From PALSA-505 sp036267135 (lineage in GTDB: Bacteria > Actinomycetota > Actinomycetes > Streptosporangiales > Streptosporangiaceae): 64,000 nucleotides of DNA. This document shows, in pieces, positions 44,704 to 52,006 of the stretch. Below the pieces are notes generated by a model that was given only the letters and a program-made list of their open reading frames with translations, searched no databases and was not told the origin of the DNA. The stretch's first letter is position 1; the number at the start of each line of letters is the position of its first letter. The position numbers and the translations under genes were made by a program. Where the stretch lies: NCBI GenBank assembly GCA_036267135.1, contig DATAWQ010000110.1:4608-68607 (forward strand), given 5' to 3'.

Positions 44704-45540
44704 CTAGCCGACCGGATAGATGATCATCTCGGGCAGGACGTAGCGGCCTGGTTTCAGGTCGTGGCCGCGCATCGTGTCCTGGAGTTGCCGCAGGTGACCC
44801 GGTGTGAGCTGCAGCGGCGGCTCGTCCGGCTGGTAGGTCCAGCCGACCGGGTAGTCCTGGCCCGCCGTGGTCGACATCTCGATGTGGCAGCCGAGCACGT
44901 GGCTGACGGGATGCTCCGAGCACCAGTCGACCAGCCGGTCGATGGACGTCACGAAGGCGTCCCAGTCGAACACGTACAGGCGCCCAGGGTAGACGGTGTC
45001 ACCGCTGAACAAGATCTGCGTATCCCGGTCGTAGTAGCTGACCGCCGCCACGTGGTGCCCCGGTGTGGCCAGGCCGTCGAGCACCCGGCCGCCCAGGTCG
45101 AGCTGAGCCACCATCGCGGGGTCGCGGTCGAACCCGAAGAACGGCCACGCCTCGTCCTTCTTCGCGCCGACGACGACGGTGCCCGGCCGGCCGGTGAACT
45201 GCCCGTCCGCCGCGACGTGGTCGCCATGCGAATGCGTGTGCAGCACGAGCAGCTGGTAGTCATCGTCGTGGCGATGCCCGGCCCGCCAGGCCGACATGAT
45301 CGAGTCCACCGTGGCGCGCAGCGGGAAGTACTCCGGGTTCGCGGTGGCCCCGGTGTCCAGCAGGACGGCCCGGGACGCGCCGAACAACAGGAACATGAAC
45401 GGTGCCTCGTAGTGCACGGCCATGTTCTGGCGCAGCACGTAGGTGTGCTCGTCGTAGGCGTGCACCTGGATATCCGGATCGGTGTTGTACTTAGGCGCGT
45501 CCGACCCGTGAATCCAGGCGACGTCCAGATTCCCGGCCAC
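44704..45540 (-). CDS. MBL-fold metallo-hydrolase
   Basis: A 278-residue metallo-beta-lactamase-fold enzyme with the zinc motif H-T-H-S-H-G-D-H near 98-105, later G-H-H near 160, D in S-G-D-T-V-Y near 178, and a terminal G-C-H. It lacks extra domains, so it is a general hydrolase rather than an RNase J or lactonase assignable by sequence. The start is GTG at 45538-45540. It converges on rbpA and is divergent from the secreted beta-helix gene. Confidence 0.85.
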   Translation of the reverse strand: MAGNLDVAWIHGSDAPKYNTDPDIQVHAYDEHTYVLRQNMAVHYEAPFMFLLFGASRAVLLDTGATANPEYFPLRATVDSIMSAWRAGHRHDDDYQLLVLHTHSHGDHVAADGQFTGRPGTVVVGAKKDEAWPFFGFDRDPAMVAQLDLGGRVLDGLATPGHHVAAVSYYDRDTQILFSGDTVYPGRLYVFDWDAFVTSIDRLVDWCSEHPVSHVLGCHIEMSTTAGQDYPVGWTYQPDEPPLQLTPGHLRQLQDTMRGHDLKPGRYVLPEMIIYPVG

Positions 45541-45615
45541 ATCCGGACCCTAGCGCCAAGTGATCAACGTGCGTAAGGTGCGGGTGGAAATCAGCCACCA
45601 GAAAGGGGGCCCGGC

Positions 45616-47238
45616 ATGAGAAATAGCAAAAGCCGCCTCAAGGGCCGGATAACGACGTTCACAGCGGTGATCCTCGCCACGGGGACCCTGGCCGCTTTAA
45701 CGGCATCGCACGGTGCCCAGGCGGCGACCGGCAGCGGCAAGGTGCTGCTGGTGGGCTCGTTCGACGGGAAGGCTGGCCAGTACCGCACGATCCAGTCCGC
45801 GGTGAACGCGGCCAAGCCCGGTGACTGGATCCTGATCGGCCCCGGCGACTACCACGAGATCGCCGACGAGACCGGCCAGCACGGCAGCTTCGGCGACGGG
45901 CAGATGGGCGGGGTGTACATCACCAAGTCCGGCCTCACGCTGCGCGGCATGAACCGCAGTTCGGTCATCGTGGACGGCACCAACCCGGGCTCGGCGGCGT
46001 GCAGCAAGGCGCCGGGCGCGCAGAACTACGGCGTGAAAACCCCGACCGGGGCGGCGGAGGGGCGCAACGGGATCCTGGTCTGGAAGGCGGACGACGTCAG
46101 TGTCGAGAACCTGACGGTCTGCAACTTCCTGGCCGGCCAGGGCGCGTCGGGCAACGAGGTCTGGTGGAACGGCGGCGACGAGTCCGGCAAGATCGGCGAG
46201 TCCGGCTACTGGGGCAGCTACCTGACCGCCACCTCGACGTTCGTCAAGGACGAGACCACCGCCGCCCAGTACGGCGTCTTCGCCAGCAACTCCGCGGGCC
46301 CGGCGAGCTGGAACCAGCTCTACGCCAGCAACATGAACGACTCGGGCACGTACGTGGGCGCCTGCCACCAGCGGTGCGACATCGTCATGGACCACATGTG
46401 GATGGAGAACAACGCGCTCGGCTACTCGGGCACCAACTCCGGCGGCACCGTCGTCATCGAGAACTCACAGTTCGACGACAACCAGGACGGCCTGGACACC
46501 AACACCCAGGTCATCGGCGACCCACCAGCCCCGCAGAACGGCCAGTGCCCGAACGGCGGAACCAGCCCGATCACTCACACCGCCTCGTGCTGGGTGGTCA
46601 TTCACAACTACCTCCACAACAACAACAACGCCAAGGCCCCGGCCTACGGCAGCGCGGCGGCCGGACCGGTCGGCACCGGCATGACGATCTCAGGCGGCCG
46701 CTTCGACACCGTGATGGACAACACGGTCGAGAACAACGGCGCCTGGGGCATCCTGTTCGTCCCCTACGCCCAGCAGGGCAAGCCCAGCCTGCACCAGACC
46801 TGCACGGGTGCGGGCGGCCATAAGATCCCTGTCTTCGGCTGCGTGCTCGACCCCGAGGGCGACGCCCTGCTGGACAACACGTTCAGCCACAATGGCTACT
46901 TCGGGAACCCGAGCAACTCCGACTTCGGCCAGATCACACTGTTCGGCGGTGAGCCGCAGAACTGCTTCCGCGGCAACGACGCCCCCGACGGCAGCGCGCC
47001 GGCCAACCTGGAGAAGATCCAGAGCAAGTGCGACGTCACCACCAAGGCGGGCAACGCCGGCGGTCAGCTGTTCCCGCAGGTGCTCTGCGACACCGGCCTG
47101 GCCGCCTGCCCGCCGGGGGCCACGTACCCGACGCCGAACGGCACGGTCGTGCTGAAGCCGCTGCCCATCGGGCTGCCGACCATGCCCAATCCGTGCGCGG
47201 GCGTCCCGGCCAACCCCTGGTGCCCCAGGGAGGGATAA
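45616..47238 (+). CDS. Secreted right-handed beta-helix protein (pectate-lyase-like)
   Basis: A 540-residue exported protein. A signal peptide ends near residue 37 (G-A-Q-A-A). The body, from Y-R-T-I-Q-S-A-V-N-A-A-K-P-G-D near 57-71 onward, has the repeated short beta pattern of parallel beta-helices (for example D-N-Q-D-G-L-D-T-N and V-E-N-N-G-A-W-G-I). The W-I-L-I-G-P-G-D-Y motif is typical of this group. Many members cut or bind polysaccharides; I see no clear pectate-lyase catalytic arginine, so activity is open. The last 549 bases are also open on the other strand, where the methyltransferase frame continues. Confidence 0.82.
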   Translation: MRNSKSRLKGRITTFTAVILATGTLAALTASHGAQAATGSGKVLLVGSFDGKAGQYRTIQSAVNAAKPGDWILIGPGDYHEIADETGQHGSFGDGQMGGVYITKSGLTLRGMNRSSVIVDGTNPGSAACSKAPGAQNYGVKTPTGAAEGRNGILVWKADDVSVENLTVCNFLAGQGASGNEVWWNGGDESGKIGESGYWGSYLTATSTFVKDETTAAQYGVFASNSAGPASWNQLYASNMNDSGTYVGACHQRCDIVMDHMWMENNALGYSGTNSGGTVVIENSQFDDNQDGLDTNTQVIGDPPAPQNGQCPNGGTSPITHTASCWVVIHNYLHNNNNAKAPAYGSAAAGPVGTGMTISGGRFDTVMDNTVENNGAWGILFVPYAQQGKPSLHQTCTGAGGHKIPVFGCVLDPEGDALLDNTFSHNGYFGNPSNSDFGQITLFGGEPQNCFRGNDAPDGSAPANLEKIQSKCDVTTKAGNAGGQLFPQVLCDTGLAACPPGATYPTPNGTVVLKPLPIGLPTMPNPCAGVPANPWCPREG

Positions 47239-47898
47239 CGCGGCAGCCGGACCGGATCTGGCCGCGCCCAGGATGCGCGACCCGACGACGTAAAGCCGGG
47301 TGCCTGGTGGAAACACCAGGCCCCGGCAGGCGGTGACGGTGAAGCCGGCGTCCCTGATCGCGGCGAGCGTGTCACGGTTGGGGTGGCAGCCACCCATCAT
47401 CCGGGGCCAGACCAGGTCCGCCGCGTCCTGGAGCCGGCCAAGCAGTGGGTCCCGGGAGCGGACGTGCTCGTAGAAGCGCAGTTCGCCCCCGGGCCGCAGC
47501 ACCCGCCTGAACTCGGCCAGCACCGTCGCCGGATCGTCTACCGAGCACAGCACGCCGGAGACGGCCACCGCGTCCACGGACCCGTCCGCGGCCGGCAGCT
47601 TCTCGGCGGCGCCCTCGACCACGCGGACCGGCACCCGGGCCTGCCGGGCCGCACGCTCGGCCTGCCCCCTCAGGTAGTCGCCCGGCTCGACCGCGAGCAG
47701 TTCGGTAACCGTGGCCGGGTAGTGCGCGAAGCTCACCCCGCTGCCCGCACCAACCTCGATCACCACCCCGGCCAGCCCGGCCAGGTGCTCGTCGCGCAGT
47801 TCCCCCTGGCCGATCCGCTCGTTCCTGGCCGCCCGCCAGGCCATGAACCGGGCGAACACCGGATGCTGGACGAAGCTCACGAGTTGCCTTTCAGTCAT
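46690..47898 (-). CDS. Class I SAM-dependent methyltransferase with an unusual antisense extension
   Basis: Residues 1 to about 215 form a complete methyltransferase: V-I-E-V-G-A-G-S-G-V near 46-55 as SAM loop, E-P near 70, S-G-V-L-C-S-V near 114-120, and L-R-P-G-G-E-L-R near 133-140. The domain should end near 47250. The frame has no stop there and runs to 46690, reading about 185 Arg/Gly/Ala-rich residues from the antisense of the beta-helix gene. That extension looks like noise rather than a domain. The ATG at 47896-47898 overlaps the end of the PheS-like ligase gene by 8 bases, so they are coupled. The function is unknown. Confidence 0.7.
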   Translation of the reverse strand: MTERQLVSFVQHPVFARFMAWRAARNERIGQGELRDEHLAGLAGVVIEVGAGSGVSFAHYPATVTELLAVEPGDYLRGQAERAARQARVPVRVVEGAAEKLPAADGSVDAVAVSGVLCSVDDPATVLAEFRRVLRPGGELRFYEHVRSRDPLLGRLQDAADLVWPRMMGGCHPNRDTLAAIRDAGFTVTACRGLVFPPGTRLYVVGSRILGAARSGPAAALSLPGAPGVGRDARARIGHGRQPDGQRLQHDRAVRRRVRGPRRAGGQAGVAEHLREQLTAGVARLGGDVALALDLLQVGRRAAVGGVVAAEAVLRLTAEQCDLAEVGVARVPEVAIVAERVVQQGVALGVEHAAEDRDLMAARTRAGLVQAGLALLGVGDEQDAPGAVVLDRVVHHGVEAAA

Positions 47899-49042
47899 CA
47901 GCGCCGGCCGTGGACCACTGCCGCACCGAACCCTGGTGTATCGCGGCGTAGACCCGGTCCCGAAGCACGTTCGCTTCCCGGTCGGTCAGCGTCCGGTCCA
48001 GACCGCGCAGCACCACCCGCACCAGCAGGTTGTCCTGATCGGGCCGGGCGCCCAGCCGGGTCAGGGCCTGGGCGGGCAGTTCGGCGCAGGGTGTGCGGGT
48101 CACGATCCGGACCGACTCGACGCAGGCCACTGCCTCTCCACCCGCCTCCCCAACCCCGCTCAGTGCCTCGCGCACCCGGTCGCCCAGATCCTCGGCCAGG
48201 TCCCCGGCGGCCACGGCCACCGACAGATCCCTGGTCACCGGCGGCCTGGTAGACACAGCGGTGTACGGGGCGAGGTCGTGCATCTGGGCGGTCACCCGAG
48301 GATCCGCCGAGCGCAGCAGCCTGATGTCGGGCACTTCCTTCCTCAGCATCAGCAGCCGGTCCAGGCCGACGCCCAGGGCCAGCCCGCTGCACGAAGCCTC
48401 CAGACCGGCCCGCCGCAGAACGCCAGGGTCGGCCAGGCCGCACTCGCCGATCTCCATCCACTCCCCGTCGCGCCGGACGTCGACCTGCAGCCCGCCGCGC
48501 GTGTAGGGGTGCACGCGTTCGATCAGCCGGTACGGCGCGCCGGGCAGGAGTTCGCCGAGCAGGACCTCGATCATCTCCGCCAGGTCGGCGGCGGTCAGTG
48601 CCGGTGACCGCCGGGACACCCGCCACAAGTCGGCCTGATGCGGCGCGCCGGTGTGAATCCGGTCGATCGTGTCCCGCCGGTAGGAGATAGCGGGACACAC
48701 CAGCAGCACATCGTCGGCGGGCTCCGCGGCCAGGCGCCGCAGCGCACCCGGGATCAGCGCGGTGGCGTGACTGCGCAGCATCCACCCGGGGGCGACGTAG
48801 CGGGAGTAGCGGGCCTCCCTGGTGACGTCGGCCGGGTCATAGCCGAGCAGATCGTAGTTGTCGGCGACCGGCACGATCCGCTCGCCGCGCCGCCAGCGCA
48901 CCGGGCAGCCCCAGCGGCGGGCCAGGGCCCCGACGGCCCGGTCGAGCAGAATCTGGATGGCGTGCGGCCCGGCGTCGGGATCGCTTAGATCCCGGACGGC
49001 CAGGTCACGGGCGAGTTGTTCGGGGGAAAGCAGAACAGGCAT
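47891..49042 (-). CDS. srmL: PheS-related single-chain ligase with FDX-ACB domain
   Basis: A 383-residue class II aminoacyl-tRNA-synthetase-fold protein. Like PheS it has M-L-R-S-H-A-T-A near 88-95, motif 2 Y-R-R-D-T-I-D-R-I-H (121-130) with H135-Q136, E-C-G-L-A-D-P-G-V-L near 200-209, and motif 3 G-L-A-L-G-V-G-L-D-R (220-229). A ferredoxin-fold anticodon-binding-like domain (257-373) follows, as in monomeric mitochondrial PheRS. The Phe-pocket segment Y-F-P-F-T-E-P-S of PheS is replaced by V-H-P-Y-T-R-G-G, so Phe is unlikely to be the substrate. From memory, a family called PheS-related mystery ligase (SrmL) fits; I could not check. It is coupled to the methyltransferase. Confidence 0.75.
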   Translation of the reverse strand: MPVLLSPEQLARDLAVRDLSDPDAGPHAIQILLDRAVGALARRWGCPVRWRRGERIVPVADNYDLLGYDPADVTREARYSRYVAPGWMLRSHATALIPGALRRLAAEPADDVLLVCPAISYRRDTIDRIHTGAPHQADLWRVSRRSPALTAADLAEMIEVLLGELLPGAPYRLIERVHPYTRGGLQVDVRRDGEWMEIGECGLADPGVLRRAGLEASCSGLALGVGLDRLLMLRKEVPDIRLLRSADPRVTAQMHDLAPYTAVSTRPPVTRDLSVAVAAGDLAEDLGDRVREALSGVGEAGGEAVACVESVRIVTRTPCAELPAQALTRLGARPDQDNLLVRVVLRGLDRTLTDREANVLRDRVYAAIHQGSVRQWSTAGADD

Positions 49043-49321
49043 GACAGGCTCCAGTTTGGGTCGGGCGGGCGGATACCTGGGGATCCCTGATCCGCGGGCC
49101 CGGCCGCCTGGAACCGGTCAGCGGTGGAAAACGACCGCGCGACAAGACCCGGCTCCTGGTCGCCCCGAACGGGACCAGGGCCTGGTAAATCGCTGACCCA
49201 CTGTCAGCTGGCGGAGCGTCACCGTGGCCATAACCGCAGGATAACCACGAGGCGGCTCGGTCCGTCAACACCTTTGCCGCCCGGGCCCGGGTGTTGGCGC
49301 CCAGCCCACTACGATGATCCG
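49043..49321. other. Leader region of the PheS-like ligase, with a strong hairpin
   Basis: In this 279-base gap between divergent genes, CCTGGTC (49155-49161) pairs perfectly with GACCAGG (49173-49179), and the loop can add CCG/CGG pairs. On the ligase strand it lies about 110 bases before the start codon. I see no T-box consensus and no Phe-rich leader peptide, so the regulatory meaning is open. Confidence 0.4.
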
Positions 49322-49936
49322 GTGCCGAAGCGAGCCGTTGACTTTCACGTGCACCTGCCCACCCCGGACTGGCTGGACGTCAGCATGGCCGGTTACGTCG
49401 AGGCCGCCGAGGCCTACTTCCGCGGGACCGTGCAGCGGCAGTCCCTGGCCGAGCTGGCCGGCAGGTACCGCGGCCTGGACGTCATCGCCGTCCTGCTGGC
49501 CTGGCACGCGGAGACCGCGACCGGGCGCCCCCGGTTCCATCCGTCGCTGCAGGCCTTCGCCCCCGACGACCCCACCTACGACCCCATCTTCGCCGCCTGC
49601 GAAGAACACGGCCTGCTCGCCTTGTTCCACACCGGGACCAGCGGGATCGGCGCCCGCCAGCCCGGCGGTCAGGGTATCAGGATCGACTTCGCGCACCCGC
49701 TGAAGCTGGACGCGGTCGCGGCCGCCCACCCCGGCTGGTCGCCGCGGCGGATACCGGCCGAAGTGATCCGCGAGCTGAGCGGCCGCCTGTCCGGGCAGTT
49801 CGTCTGGGGCAGCGACTTCCCGTTCATCACGCCCGAGCGCTGCCTGGCCGAGCTGGACGGCCTGGACCTGCCCGGCGACGTTATTGACCGGGTGCTGCGC
49901 GAGAACGCGACCCGCATACTCGGGCTGGAGGACTGA
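49322..49936 (+). CDS. Shortened amidohydrolase-2 family protein
   Basis: A 204-residue protein related to ACMSD-type amidohydrolases, which are usually about 280-300 residues. The metal motif D-F-H9-V-H11 and the H-T-G and W-G-S-D-F-P segments (near 103 and 163) are kept. Compared with the family, pieces appear to be missing at three joints. About 45 residues are lost after T-G-R-P (residue 70), a short stretch before A-A-H-P-G-W (133-135), and about 20 between P-G-W and S-P-R (139-140), the last taking the strand after a metal-binding His. All losses are in frame. It may be inactive or decaying. The start is GTG; no ribosome-binding site is clear. Confidence 0.7.
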   Translation: MPKRAVDFHVHLPTPDWLDVSMAGYVEAAEAYFRGTVQRQSLAELAGRYRGLDVIAVLLAWHAETATGRPRFHPSLQAFAPDDPTYDPIFAACEEHGLLALFHTGTSGIGARQPGGQGIRIDFAHPLKLDAVAAAHPGWSPRRIPAEVIRELSGRLSGQFVWGSDFPFITPERCLAELDGLDLPGDVIDRVLRENATRILGLED

Positions 49937-49941
49937 TCCGC

Positions 49942-50673
49942 ATGACCGGCAACCTGCTGCTGCTGTCCACCTCGAAGATCTTCGGCGGCCGCTACCTCGA
50001 CTTCGCCTTCGACGCCGTGACCGAACTGCTGCTGGGCCGCAGGCGGCTGGTGTTCGTGCCCTACGCGGTGCGCGACCACGCCAAGTACACGGCCACCGTC
50101 CGCGCGGCCTTCGAACCCGCGGGCATCGAGCTCACCGGCCTGGACGAGGTGGCCGCGCCGGCCGATGCGGTGCGCCAGGCCGAGGCCGTGTTCATCGGCG
50201 GTGGCAATTCCTTCCGCTTGCTGCGGGCGCTGCAAGACCGGGACCTCATCGACGTGATCAGGCAGCAGGTGCTGGCCGGGGCGCCCTACATGGGGTCCAG
50301 TGCCGGCTCGAACATGGCCTGCCCGTCGCTGCGCACCACCAACGACATGCCGATCGTGCAACCGGCCTCGTTCGCCGCCCTGAACCTGATCCCGTTCCAG
50401 CTCAACCCGCACTACCAAGACCCGGAACCGGGCAGCCGCCACATGGGGGAGACCCGGGAGGATCGCATCACCGAGTTTCTGGAGGAGAACGACGTGCCCG
50501 TGCTCGGCCTGCGCGAGGGCTCCTGGCTGCGCGTCGCCGCAGACACCGCGGCCATCGGCGGCGTCGTCGGCGCGCGGTTGTTCTCCCGCGGCGGCCCGGC
50601 CACCGAACTGGTCCCGGGCGATGACGTGTCCACCCTGCTCACCACCCCGGCGCGGTTCGACGCCGGCCCCTGA
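49942..50673 (+). CDS. pepE: Dipeptidase E (peptidase S51)
   Basis: A 243-residue serine peptidase that cuts Asp-Xaa dipeptides. The nucleophile Ser120 is in M-G-S-S-A-G-S-N, preceded by F-I-G-G-G-N-S-F-R-L near 84-93. The later H-Y-Q-D region near 157 supplies the His, matching known PepE numbering closely. It starts 5 bases after the shortened amidohydrolase, so the two share a transcript. Confidence 0.9.
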   Translation: MTGNLLLLSTSKIFGGRYLDFAFDAVTELLLGRRRLVFVPYAVRDHAKYTATVRAAFEPAGIELTGLDEVAAPADAVRQAEAVFIGGGNSFRLLRALQDRDLIDVIRQQVLAGAPYMGSSAGSNMACPSLRTTNDMPIVQPASFAALNLIPFQLNPHYQDPEPGSRHMGETREDRITEFLEENDVPVLGLREGSWLRVAADTAAIGGVVGARLFSRGGPATELVPGDDVSTLLTTPARFDAGP

Positions 50674-50688
50674 CCGGCGGCCGACCGG

Positions 50689-51906
50689 TCAGTCGTCGAT
50701 GGCCTGATAGGCGCCGGCGAAGAAGTCGCTGAACACGGCCGGTGGCACCGGCGAGGTCATCAGCCGCTGGGTGAGCAAGATCAGGATCATCTCTTCGGCC
50801 GGGTCGGTGTAGACCGTGGTGCCGGTGCCGCCGGTCCAGCCGAAGCTGCCGGGACCAGGGCCCAGGTTGGTGCGCCTGGTGATCACGTTGACCCCGAAGC
50901 CCCAGCCACCTTGGCCGGCGAAGAACATCTCGTTTTCTTCCTTCTGTGCGGCGGTGAGGTGGTCGGTGGTCATCAGTTCGACGGCCGGCCTGGACAGGAT
51001 GCGCTGTGGCCCGGCACCTCGCTCAGCCGCGGGCCGACCCTTGTTCAGCATCATCGTGCCGAACGCGAGCAGGTCGTCGGCGGTCGAGACCAGCCCGCCG
51101 CCGGCCGAGGGGAAGGCGGGCGGCTGCGCCCACGCGGACTCGCGAGGGTGATCGAAGAGCACGAGTTCGCCGGTGTCACGATCGGGCCCGTACGCGGCGG
51201 GCAGCCGGCCCAGCTTGCCCGCAGGCACGTGAAAACTGGTGTCGGTCATGCCGAGCGGCCCGAACAGCCGTGCAGCCAGTACCTCCTCCAGCGGGCGCCC
51301 GGTGGCCCGGGCCATGAGCACCCCGAGCACGTCGGCGCCGGTGTGGTACATCCACTTCTCGCCCGGCTGGTAGACGAGCGGCAGGCCGCCGAGCCGCTTC
51401 ATCCACTCATCGGGCGGGATGGGGGCGGCCAGCGGGCCGGGGGACAGGCCGGCCTCGGCCATCGCCTGCTGGATCGGCGGCTTGCCGTGGGTCATGACCG
51501 CGCCCAGGCCCATCCGGAACGTCAGCACATCGCGCAGCGTGATCGGGCGGTGGGCCGGGACCGTGTCGTCCAGCGGCCCGTCGGGCCGGGTCAGCACCCG
51601 GCGGTCGGCCAGTTCGGGCAGCAGGCCGTCCACCGGGTCGTCCAGCCGCAGCCTGCCCTCTTCCAGCAGCGTCATCGCGCTCGCCGCCGCGATCTGCTTG
51701 GTGACCGAGGCGATGCGGAAGATCGCGTCGCGGCGCATCGGCTCCCCACCGCCGTCGGTTTCGGTGCGGCCGAGCACCAGCACGTGCGCCTCGCCCCGCC
51801 GGGAGACGGCGGCGACCAGCCCGGGCACCTCGCCGCTGTCCACATGCCTGGCCAGCATCTCGTGCATCCGCTCCAGCCGTGCCGCCGACAAACCTGACCG
51901 GCCCAT
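50689..51906 (-). CDS. Serine hydrolase, beta-lactamase class C fold
   Basis: A 405-residue enzyme of the penicillin-binding-protein/esterase group. The active-site tetrad S67-V-T-K70 is in F-R-I-A-S-V-T-K-Q, and a Tyr in Y-H-T-G-A-D near 185 fits the second motif. A W-T-G-G-T-G-T near 362 takes the place of K-T-G. Such proteins are mostly esterases (EstB-like) or D-amino-acid peptidases rather than antibiotic-resistance enzymes. No signal peptide is seen. The substrate is unknown. Confidence 0.88.
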   Translation of the reverse strand: MGRSGLSAARLERMHEMLARHVDSGEVPGLVAAVSRRGEAHVLVLGRTETDGGGEPMRRDAIFRIASVTKQIAAASAMTLLEEGRLRLDDPVDGLLPELADRRVLTRPDGPLDDTVPAHRPITLRDVLTFRMGLGAVMTHGKPPIQQAMAEAGLSPGPLAAPIPPDEWMKRLGGLPLVYQPGEKWMYHTGADVLGVLMARATGRPLEEVLAARLFGPLGMTDTSFHVPAGKLGRLPAAYGPDRDTGELVLFDHPRESAWAQPPAFPSAGGGLVSTADDLLAFGTMMLNKGRPAAERGAGPQRILSRPAVELMTTDHLTAAQKEENEMFFAGQGGWGFGVNVITRRTNLGPGPGSFGWTGGTGTTVYTDPAEEMILILLTQRLMTSPVPPAVFSDFFAGAYQAIDD

Positions 51907-52006
51907 CGCGTCCTCCCCGTCACGAGCGGACCGTTTCCGCCCTCTCGATCCGTAGACCAGGCCGCCCGGCGGAACTAACCGGGGCTAGCGCGCAAGCTGG
52001 TTCGCC

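Noticed and set aside
49043..49250. T-box or amino-acid leader peptide in front of the PheS-like gene
   Set aside because: No T-box consensus was found. A 37-codon leftward frame ending near the hairpin has only two Phe codons, not in tandem.
50689..51906. Antibiotic-resistance beta-lactamase
   Set aside because: The S-V-T-K motif fits the class C fold, but the third motif and lack of a signal peptide point to the esterase/peptidase group.
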